From Hyphomicrobiales bacterium (lineage in GTDB: Bacteria > Pseudomonadota > Alphaproteobacteria > Rhizobiales > SZUA-8): a stretch of 6,649 nt of DNA. This document shows, piece by piece, positions 1 to 5,597 of the stretch. Where the stretch lies: assembly GCA_003232175.1 (NCBI GenBank), contig QILX01000312.1:1-6649 (forward strand), in the 5' to 3' direction. A program made the translations under genes and the position numbers. The notes under the pieces were generated by a model, which was given only the letters and a program-made list of their open reading frames with translations, searched no databases and was not told the DNA's origin. Every line of letters starts with the position of its first letter. The first letter of the stretch is position 1.

Positions 1-1
1 A

Positions 2-1195
2 TCAGTGGATCTTCAATGTATTGAACTTGCCGTCGCCGATTTCCAGCTCCTTGTAGGACCCTGAAGCTTCGCCGACATCGGTAAATTCAACATTGGTGGC
101 GCCGACATAATCGACTTCGCCGCCGTTGGCGAGAATCTCCAGCGCCTTGCCAAGTTCACCGGGCTGAATTTTTTCGCCCGGCGCGTTTGCCACATTCATA
201 ATGTTGGCGGCAATACCGGCCCGGTCGGCCTTTCCGGCGGCCTGCATGGCCAGCGAAATCAGCGCCGCGGCGTCGTAGGATTCACCCCTGAACGGGCCGT
301 CGCCGTCAAAGCCGCTTTTTTTGGCCAGTTCGAGGAACATCTTCGCTCCATCTGTATCGGTACCGGGCAACGTGCCGAACGAACCGGTCAGATCGCCATC
401 GATATTCTTGATCAGGCTTTCCCCCACCATACCGTCGGCAAAAATGAACTTATCGAAGGCGCCGGTGTCGAGCGAGGTCTGGATAATGCCGCGCCCGCCC
501 TGATCAAGATATCCGAAGACCACGAGGATTTCAGCGCCGGCAGCTGCAAGCGCGCCAACTTCCGCCGAGTAGTCGCCCTTGCCGTCCTCATGGGCCGCGG
601 TGATGGCGATCTTGCCGCCCATGCCGCCAAACGCCGAGGCAAAGCTCTCCGACAGGCCCTTGCCGTAGTCGTTATTGGTGTAGGTCACCGCGACATTTTT
701 GTAGCCGCGTTTGGTGACGATGTTGGCGAGGACTTCGCCCTGGCGTGCATCGGACGGCGCGGTGCGGAAGAACAGGCCCTTGTCGTCGATGGTGGTCAGC
801 GCCGGCGATGTGGCCGAGGGCGAGACCATGACGACGCCATTGGGTATCGCAACTGAATTGGCGATGGCGGTGGTGACGCCGGAGCAGTCGGCGCCCATGA
901 TGGCAAGCACATTATCAGACGTGATCAGCCGTTCGGCGGCGGCGGTCGCGGCAGCGGCATCAACACAAGTGGAATCCGCCGACACCACCGAAATCGTTTC
1001 CCCGCCAAGCAGTTTGCCGGAATCCGACACCTCCTTGAATGCCATCTCGGCACTGTTTTTCATATCCGGTGTCAGCGATTCGATCGGCCCGGTATAGCCC
1101 AGAATGATCCCCATTTTCACCTGTGCCGAGGCGGCGGCCGGCAGCAGCAGCGCGGCGGCGGTGCAACTGGCTAGAAGCAGAGTTTTAAAATTCAT
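2..1195 (-). CDS. Periplasmic amino-acid-type ABC binding protein (Liv family, Peripla_BP_6)
   Basis: This is a complete 397-residue protein ending in TGA at the window edge. A Sec signal peptide is clear: MNFK, a hydrophobic core, then PAAASA with likely cleavage before Gln25. The mature part starts VKMGIILGYTGP, the usual opening strand of Leu/Ile/Val-type binding proteins. Cys77 and Cys104 are placed like the conserved disulfide of the first lobe. SPSATSPALT at 125-134 is the typical ligand-contacting loop, and YTNNDYGKG at 172-180 is the common strand leading to the hinge. Length is normal. The ligand could be a branched-chain or other amino acid, an amide or an aromatic acid; sequence alone does not decide. 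No Liv permease or ATPase genes are within the window. It lies 178 nt after the small membrane protein gene on the same strand, so co-transcription with the glycerol-type operon is possible but unproven. Confidence 0.93.
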   Translation of the reverse strand: MNFKTLLLASCTAAALLLPAAASAQVKMGIILGYTGPIESLTPDMKNSAEMAFKEVSDSGKLLGGETISVVSADSTCVDAAAATAAAERLITSDNVLAIMGADCSGVTTAIANSVAIPNGVVMVSPSATSPALTTIDDKGLFFRTAPSDARQGEVLANIVTKRGYKNVAVTYTNNDYGKGLSESFASAFGGMGGKIAITAAHEDGKGDYSAEVGALAAAGAEILVVFGYLDQGGRGIIQTSLDTGAFDKFIFADGMVGESLIKNIDGDLTGSFGTLPGTDTDGAKMFLELAKKSGFDGDGPFRGESYDAAALISLAMQAAGKADRAGIAANIMNVANAPGEKIQPGELGKALEILANGGEVDYVGATNVEFTDVGEASGSYKELEIGDGKFNTLKIH

Positions 1196-1199
1196 CAGT

Positions 1200-1206
1200 C
1201 TCTCCC
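1200..1206 (-). promoter_or_regulatory. Ribosome binding site of the Liv-type binding protein
   Basis: GGGAGAG on the minus strand is followed by ACTG and the ATG at 1195. Counted from the GGAG core the spacing is 6 nt. It supports the chosen start. Confidence 0.75.
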
Positions 1207-1373
1207 ATGGATTTTTTCGGCGCCCCGCTTTCAGCCAATAAAGCTGCGGACCGCCTCACCCGCCAATGTTCACCGAAACGACGGCGAAAACAACAAGAAC
1301 CCGCCAGAAAGCGGCCTTGCAAGCGGTGGAGTTGAATCTAAGGGTTAATTCAGGCCGCTCGGCATCGATGCAT

Positions 1374-1655
1374 CTACACCCAGCGAAAGACGAAGCCGAA
1401 CCACAGGATCGAAATCACCAGCCCGCCCCATAGCGGCGTGCCCATGATGCCGATCCAGGCGAGGAATATGAAGGCGCTGCCCAGAAGGGAAATGAACAGC
1501 CTGTCGCCACGGGTGGTATCCAGGCCAAATATGCCGCGGCGCGGCGCGCCGCCCGGTGAGGCAAATTCCCACAAAGTCATGACCGTCAGGCAGCTGGCAA
1601 TGAATATAAAAAACGCTGCCGTCGGCCACGTCCATGCCATCCATGTCAGATCCAT
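1374..1655 (-). CDS. glpU: Small three-helix membrane protein of the transporter operon (GlpU/DUF2160-like)
   Basis: This is a 93-residue hydrophobic protein placed 11 nt after the second permease. Three probable membrane helices lie at about 11-31 (TAAFFIFIASCLTVMTLWEF), 52-71 (RLFISLLGSAFIFLAWIGIM) and 75-92 (LWGGLVISILWFGFVFRW). Between helices 1 and 2 is a charged loop with PRRGIFGLDTTRGDR, the most family-like part. Size, helix pattern and position match the small DUF2160 protein that accompanies glycerol ABC importers (GlpU in R. leguminosarum). Its biochemical role is, to my knowledge, not established; an accessory or assembly subunit of the permease complex is a reasonable guess. Another frame of similar length covers this region, but the consensus ribosome binding site and the membrane pattern support this one. 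Confidence 0.88.
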   Translation of the reverse strand: MDLTWMAWTWPTAAFFIFIASCLTVMTLWEFASPGGAPRRGIFGLDTTRGDRLFISLLGSAFIFLAWIGIMGTPLWGGLVISILWFGFVFRWV

Positions 1656-1662
1656 GTCAGGT

Positions 1663-1668
1663 CCTCCT
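1663..1668 (-). promoter_or_regulatory. Consensus Shine-Dalgarno for the small membrane protein
   Basis: AGGAGG on the minus strand lies 7 nt before the ATG at 1655 and overlaps the TAG stop of permease 2. It is the best ribosome binding site in the window. It fixes the start of the 93-residue protein and argues that this small frame is translated. Confidence 0.9.
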
Positions 1669-2467
1669 AAACGCGGCCCAGGGCAAAGCCCTTGGCAATG
1701 TAGTTGCGGACGAAATAGATGACGACGGCGCCGGGGATAATTGTCAGCGATCCGGCCGCCGCCAAAAGCCCCAGCTCATAACCCGATGAGCTCGCCGTTC
1801 GGGTCATTACCGCCGCGATCGGTTTGGCATCCACCGCCGTGAGCGTCTTGGCGAGCAACAATTCGACCCAGGAGAACATGAAGGTGAAAAATGCCGCGAC
1901 ACCGATGCCGGCGAGAATAGCGGGAATGAAAATCTTGAGGAAAAAACGCGGGAACGAATACCCGTCGACAAAGGCGGTTTCGTCCAGTTCCTTCGGCACC
2001 CCGGACATGAACCCTTCCAGGATCCACACCGCCAGGGGTACATTGAACAGGGCGTGGGCCAGGGCAACGGCGATGTAGGTATCAAACAGATTGACGGCGG
2101 AATAAAGCTGGAAGAACGGCAGCGCGAATACCGCCGGCGGCGCCATGCGATTGGTCAGAAGCCAGAAGAACAGATGTTTGTCGCCCATGAACCGGTAGCG
2201 CGAGAAGGCATAAGCCGCCGGCAGCGCCACGGTGACCGAGATGGCGGTATTGAACATCACATAGCTGAGCGAATTGATGTAGCCGCTATACCAGACCGGG
2301 TCGGTAAAAATCGTTATATAATTCTCAAATGTGAATTTCTGCGGCCACAGGGTGAAGGACCCCAGGATTTCGTTGGTGGTCTTGAACGACATGTTCAAAA
2401 GCCAATAAATCGGCAGCATGAGGAAAAAAATATAAAGCGTGGGCACAGCCCATTTGTACCGTTTCAT
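1667..2467 (-). CDS. glpQ: ABC importer permease 2 (GlpQ-like, MalG/UgpE type)
   Basis: This is the second inner-membrane permease, 266 residues. I start it at the ATG at 2467 (MKRYKWAVPTLY), which shares one base with the stop of permease 1 (TGATG). A longer frame from 2509 would add 14 polar residues encoded inside the previous gene and is unlikely. Hydrophobic segments are near 8-26, 67-87, 99-121, 130-152, 179-201 and 231-254. The EAA loop is at about 160-182 (ELDETAFVDGYSFPRFF then IP). The C-terminus NYIAKGFALGRV resembles the glycerol-type permeases. The TAG stop overlaps the Shine-Dalgarno of the next small gene. It should not be confused with GlpQ, the enterobacterial periplasmic phosphodiesterase. 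Confidence 0.9.
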   Translation of the reverse strand: MKRYKWAVPTLYIFFLMLPIYWLLNMSFKTTNEILGSFTLWPQKFTFENYITIFTDPVWYSGYINSLSYVMFNTAISVTVALPAAYAFSRYRFMGDKHLFFWLLTNRMAPPAVFALPFFQLYSAVNLFDTYIAVALAHALFNVPLAVWILEGFMSGVPKELDETAFVDGYSFPRFFLKIFIPAILAGIGVAAFFTFMFSWVELLLAKTLTAVDAKPIAAVMTRTASSSGYELGLLAAAGSLTIIPGAVVIYFVRNYIAKGFALGRV

Positions 2468-3333
2468 CACTGCTGCTCGTTTCTCATTATCAGCGTATAG
2501 AACAGCCACGACAGCAGCAGGATGATCAGGAAATAGATCAACGACATTGCCGCCGCGGGGCCAAGGTCAAACTGGCCCAGCGCCACCTTGACCAGATCGA
2601 TGGAAAGGAAGGTCGTGGTATTGCCCGGACCGCCGCCGGTGAGCACAAACGGTTCGGTATAAATCATGAAGCTGTCCATGAAGCGCAGCAAGATGGCGAT
2701 GGCCAGCACCCGCTTCATTTTCGGCAGCTCGATGTATCGGATGATCGCCCAGGTGCTGGCGCCGTCGATTTTCGCCGCGTGATAATAGGGTTGCGGGATC
2801 GAGCTAAGGCCCGCATAGGCCAACAGCACCACCAGGGAGGTCCAGTGCCAGACATCCATCAATATGACGGTGAACCACGCCGCCAGCGGCCCTTGAGTAT
2901 AGTCGTAGTCAAATCCCAACCCATTGAGCGTCCGGCCCAGAAGGCCGATATCGGGCAGGGAAAAAATATTCCACATGGCACCGACGACATTCCACGGGAT
3001 CAGCAGCGGCAACGCCATCAGCACCAGACATACCGAGACCCAGGGGCCCTTTCGCGGCATCGACAGCGCAATCGCAACCCCAAGCGGAATTTCAATCAGC
3101 AAAATGATCCCGGTGAAGGTCAGCTGCCGCATTAGCGAGGCCTGATAGCGCTCCGATCGCAGCACATCCTGGAACCATCTGACCCCCTCCCAGAAGAACA
3201 GATTGTTGCCGAAGGTCTCCTGAACCGAATAATTGACCACGGTCATCAGCGGGATGATGGCGTTGAACGCCACCAGCAAAACCACCGGCAGCACAAACAG
3301 CCAGGCTTTGGGATGTGCGATTTTCTGGCTCAT
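2467..3333 (-). CDS. glpP: ABC importer permease 1 (GlpP-like, MalF/UgpA type)
   Basis: This is an inner-membrane permease of 288 residues forming half of the transport channel. Hydrophobic segments lie near residues 10-31, 71-91, 99-121, 150-173, about 207-230 and 262-284, which fits six helices. The cytoplasmic EAA loop that docks on the ATPases is at about 184-205 (YYHAAKIDGAS followed by IELPKMK), with the conserved A-A, D-G and L-P positions. TGGGPGNTT at 232-240 is a hallmark stretch of CUT1 permeases. The ATG start is supported by GAGGA at 3340-3344 with 6-nt spacing and by the 4-nt ATGA overlap with the end of the second ATPase gene. The stop overlaps the start of permease 2 by one base. 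The substrate is inferred from the cluster as glycerol. Confidence 0.9.
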   Translation of the reverse strand: MSQKIAHPKAWLFVLPVVLLVAFNAIIPLMTVVNYSVQETFGNNLFFWEGVRWFQDVLRSERYQASLMRQLTFTGIILLIEIPLGVAIALSMPRKGPWVSVCLVLMALPLLIPWNVVGAMWNIFSLPDIGLLGRTLNGLGFDYDYTQGPLAAWFTVILMDVWHWTSLVVLLAYAGLSSIPQPYYHAAKIDGASTWAIIRYIELPKMKRVLAIAILLRFMDSFMIYTEPFVLTGGGPGNTTTFLSIDLVKVALGQFDLGPAAAMSLIYFLIILLLSWLFYTLIMRNEQQ

Positions 3334-4409
3334 GCCCGTTCCTCGCCAACCGCCCAGCCATCGGCGTAGATTCTTGTGAATGCCGGGTCGAATTGAATGT
3401 GGGCGCCCCCTTGCGGTATCTCCTGGCCCTCCATGGCCAGAAGTTTGATCATGGTGTCCTCGTGCCGCGTTTCGACAATGCGATATCGCCCGGTGTCGCT
3501 GACCTTGACGATCTGCACCGGAATACCTTTTTCCGAAAAGGCAATAAATTCAGGCCGCACGCCAATCTGAAGCGATGCGCCCTTGGCGGAGGCCAGGGAC
3601 TTGCTCACGGTCTTTATTTTGTTTTTGAAAAAATACGGCACACCATTTTTCACCTGACACGGCAGGAGATTCATGCCCGGGGAGCCGATGAAATGGCCAA
3701 CAAATGTGTGGCGCGGCGCTTCGAACAGCTCGATGGGCGTGCCGCTCTGCACCACGGTGCCGTCATGCATGACCACGACCTGATCGGCAAAAGTCAGCGC
3801 CTCGGTCTGATCATGGGTGACATAGATCATGGTCGAACCGATCTGCCGGTGCAGTTCCTTGAGCTTGGAGCGCAAAACCCACTTCAGATGCGGGTCGATA
3901 ACCGTGAGCGGTTCATCGAACAAAATGGCGTTCACGTCCGGGCGGATCAAACCGCGCCCCAGGGAGATTTTCTGTTTGGCGTCAGCGGTCAGCCCGGCGG
4001 CTTTAGTGAAAAGCCGCTCCTCCAGATCGAGCATCTGGGCCGTTTGGCGCACCCGGATTTCGATATCAGGCTCGGCAAAACCGCGATTGCGCAGCGGAAA
4101 CGCCAGATTGTCATAAACCGTCATGGTGTCGTAGACGACCGGAAACTGGAATACCTGGGCGATATTGCGCCGCTCCGGCCCGACTTCGGTCACATCCTCA
4201 TCGCCGAACAAAACCTTTCCCCGGGTCGGGCGCAGCAGCCCGGAGATGATATTCAGCAATGTGGTCTTGCCGCAGCCCGATGGCCCAAGCAGGGCATAGG
4301 CGCCGCCATCGGACCACTCGATATCAATATCCCGTAAAGCCCAGTCGGCGTCCTCGCCCGGTTCGGCGAGGTAGCTGTGTTTCATGGCCTTGAGGCTGAT
4401 CTTCGACAT
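3330..4409 (-). CDS. glpT: ABC importer ATP-binding subunit 2 (GlpT-like)
   Basis: This is the second cytoplasmic ATPase, 359 residues, expected to pair with the preceding one under the two permeases. I chose the ATG at 4409 (MSKISLKAM) because it overlaps the previous stop as TGATG; an upstream in-frame ATG at 4451 would add 14 residues lying inside the previous gene. Motifs: canonical Walker A GPSGCGKTT at 42-50, Q-loop Q88, degenerate signature LTADAKQ at 140-146 in place of LSGGQ, Walker B AILFDEP at 161-167, D-loop region VIDPHLKW, H-loop His199 (YVTHDQTEAL), and a C-terminal TOBE-like region with QIGVRPEFIAF. The degenerate signature is typical of this subfamily and matches the LSGGQ-bearing but His-lacking partner. 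It has no obvious Shine-Dalgarno, so translation probably depends on coupling. The name follows the rhizobial system; this is not the E. coli GlpT glycerol-3-phosphate antiporter. Confidence 0.9.
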   Translation of the reverse strand: MSKISLKAMKHSYLAEPGEDADWALRDIDIEWSDGGAYALLGPSGCGKTTLLNIISGLLRPTRGKVLFGDEDVTEVGPERRNIAQVFQFPVVYDTMTVYDNLAFPLRNRGFAEPDIEIRVRQTAQMLDLEERLFTKAAGLTADAKQKISLGRGLIRPDVNAILFDEPLTVIDPHLKWVLRSKLKELHRQIGSTMIYVTHDQTEALTFADQVVVMHDGTVVQSGTPIELFEAPRHTFVGHFIGSPGMNLLPCQVKNGVPYFFKNKIKTVSKSLASAKGASLQIGVRPEFIAFSEKGIPVQIVKVSDTGRYRIVETRHEDTMIKLLAMEGQEIPQGGAHIQFDPAFTRIYADGWAVGEERA

Positions 4410-5455
4410 CAGACGGTGACCAGTTTGTCTTGGTCGTCGAAAAAAAGACACCTGGCGACATCGATATAAAAATTAGCCTCCGTGCCGACTTCAAAGGCAT
4501 GTATTCCCGACGACTGCGATACCCAGGTCCGCCCGTCGACTTCAAAATGAATGGTGCTTTCCGAGCCGCTCAATTCGGTGATCAACACCTTGCCGACCAC
4601 CATCACGGCATCGGTGGTGGAGGAAGTTGATATGTGGTGTGGGCGAATACCGACAGTGTAACTGGCATCCGCCATTGCCTTCAAAGCCCTGGAAACCGGC
4701 CAGCTCACATTTTCGTTCAAGATAAATCTGTTGCCGGTTTTTCTGATTTTGGCAGTGTTGATGGGGGGGTCGGAAAGCACCCGGGCGCTGAGCAGATCAT
4801 GTGGCCGACGATAAATTTCAGCCGTTTTTCCAAACTGGGTCACGCAGCCCTCATGCAAGGTGGCGGTATGCCCGCCAAGTAATAGCGCTTCAGCCGGCTC
4901 GGAAGTGGCGTAAACGACTATGCACCCTCTTGTTTCAAAGATTTTCGGCAACTCATCGCGCAATTCCTCGCGCAGTTTGAAATCAAGGTTGGCCAGCGGT
5001 TCATCCAGCAGGACCAGATCGCTGTCCTTGACCAGGGCGCGCGCCAGAGCGGTACGCTGTTGCTGGCCACCGGAAAGTTCCTGGGGGTTGCGGCTTAACA
5101 GCTGTGTAAGCTGGAGAAGTTCGGCCACCTCGCCGACTTTTCGATCAATTTCGGCGCGGCTTTGCCGGGCCACCCGCAAAGGAGAGGCGATGTTTTCAAA
5201 AACGTTGAAATTGGGGAAATTGATAAATTGCTGATGGACCATCGAAACATTGCGCTTCTGGGCCGAAACGCCGGTGACATTCTTGCCGTTAAACCAGATT
5301 TCCCCGCCCGTGGGGCGGTCCAGACCTGCCATCATATGCAACAGCGTCGTTTTGCCCGAAAGGGTCGTTCCCAACAACAGATTGAACGCGCCGCCTTCAA
5401 GTGTCAGGTCGGTTGGAATCCGACCCGACGCGCTTGGTGACATTTTTGAATTCAA
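4409..5455 (-). CDS. glpS: ABC importer ATP-binding subunit 1 (GlpS-like), 5' end disrupted
   Basis: This is a cytoplasmic nucleotide-binding subunit of the carbohydrate/polyol (CUT1-like, UgpC/MalK-type) importer. The intact frame is 348 residues if begun at the TTG at 5455; an ATG at 5443 is the other choice. Neither has a good ribosome binding site. Numbering from the TTG: a variant Walker A at 29-37 (GTTLSGKTT, where relatives usually have GPTLSGKT or GPTLAGKT), Q-loop near 75-76, ABC signature LSGGQ at 127-131, Walker B LVLLDEP at 147-153, and YATSEP at 182-187 where the H-loop His is replaced by Ser185. A C-terminal TOBE-like regulatory part runs from about 225 to the end and includes VGIRPHHI. 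The canonical first strand of the protein is encoded just upstream in another frame (see 5405-5462), so the gene looks frameshifted at its start. Its TGA overlaps the ATG of the next ATPase by one base. The symbol follows the rhizobial GlpSTPQUV naming. Confidence 0.85.
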   Translation of the reverse strand: MNSKMSPSASGRIPTDLTLEGGAFNLLLGTTLSGKTTLLHMMAGLDRPTGGEIWFNGKNVTGVSAQKRNVSMVHQQFINFPNFNVFENIASPLRVARQSRAEIDRKVGEVAELLQLTQLLSRNPQELSGGQQQRTALARALVKDSDLVLLDEPLANLDFKLREELRDELPKIFETRGCIVVYATSEPAEALLLGGHTATLHEGCVTQFGKTAEIYRRPHDLLSARVLSDPPINTAKIRKTGNRFILNENVSWPVSRALKAMADASYTVGIRPHHISTSSTTDAVMVVGKVLITELSGSESTIHFEVDGRTWVSQSSGIHAFEVGTEANFYIDVARCLFFDDQDKLVTV

Positions 5456-5462
5456 GGTTCAT
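5399..5462 (-). pseudogene. Displaced N-terminal coding segment of the first ATPase (frameshift)
   Basis: An ATG at 5462, preceded by a modest AGGTG, opens a short frame reading MNLEFKNVTKRVGSDS and then stops at a TGA after 21 codons (5401-5399). The pattern LEFKNVTKxVG is the normal first strand and turn of an ABC ATPase. The continuation (PTDLTLEGGAFNLLLG) lies in the frame reached by skipping one base. The switch falls after VGS, downstream of the AAAAA run at 5444-5448, so a homopolymer miscount in that run cannot explain it. Relatives, as I remember them, carry about six residues (such as GQTHIH) between VG and PT, whereas here only 7 nt are present. A net loss of roughly 11 nt would therefore fit. 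This could be a true mutation or an assembly/read error. Confidence 0.72.
5405..5427 (-). repeat. Small inverted repeat at the frameshift junction
   Basis: On the minus strand CGGGTCGG (5427-5420) can pair with CCGACCTG (5412-5405) around the 7-nt loop ATTCCAA. The six inner pairs are perfect; outside them come one G-U pair and one C-G pair. It coincides exactly with the place where the ATPase reading frame changes. No T run follows it, so it is not a terminator. Confidence 0.6.
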
Positions 5463-5511
5463 TGGCACCTGGCAAAATTGGCCGAGTTTCAGTGTTCGCA
5501 CCCACGCTCGC

Positions 5512-5550
5512 AAAAACCCCCGGGGCATGCACTTAATACATGCCCCGGGG
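5512..5550 (-). terminator. Rho-independent terminator after the binding-protein gene
   Basis: On the minus strand a perfect 12-bp stem (CCCCGGGGCATG, 5550-5539, pairing with CATGCCCCGGGG, 5529-5518) encloses a 9-nt loop. One G and then five T (5516-5512) follow it. Stem strength, GC content and the trailing T run all fit an intrinsic terminator reading in the direction of the genes. It lies about 50 nt after the glpV-like stop and about 50 nt before the first ATPase gene. Because no clear promoter is seen in the short stretch after it, it probably acts as a partial terminator or as a 3'-end stabiliser for the binding-protein mRNA. Confidence 0.88.
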
Positions 5551-5597
5551 TGTGAATGTTAGCCGGTCAAACCAACCGACCAGTCATAGCTGTCAGA

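Noticed and set aside
1163..1195. Lipobox-like LASC at residues 8-11 of the Liv-type protein
   Set aside because: Only ten residues precede the Cys, too short for a usual lipoprotein signal; the later PAAASA cleavage site is a better fit.
1296..1315. Possible terminator on the minus strand (CCGC TTTCTG GCGG followed by a T-rich stretch) upstream of the Liv-type gene
   Set aside because: Only four solid base pairs and the T-rich stretch is interrupted by G and C; too weak to call.
1333..1352. Imperfect inverted repeat (TGAAT-TAA / TTA-ATTCA with one bulge) after the small membrane protein gene
   Set aside because: The stem is AT-rich, has a 3-nt loop and no T run on either side, so it is not a credible terminator; possibly chance.
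1196..1373. Sigma-70 promoter search for the Liv-type gene (TTGTTG, TTTATT and similar)
   Set aside because: No pair of hexamers with acceptable match and 16-18 nt spacing was found, so no promoter is claimed.
1362..1374. Overlapping short palindromes GCATCGATGC and GATGCATC next to the stop of the small membrane protein gene
   Set aside because: They are perfect but short, occur once, and have no paired copy or promoter context to suggest an operator.
2054..2500. A 148-residue plus-strand frame opposite permease 2
   Set aside because: It is rich in Arg, Gln and His with low complexity, typical of the reverse complement of a hydrophobic gene; no independent support.
3315..4337. A 340-residue open frame on the plus strand opposite the second ATPase
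   Set aside because: It lies wholly antisense to a gene with all ABC motifs, has no family-like motifs, and is explained by GC-rich codon use leaving the opposite frame open.
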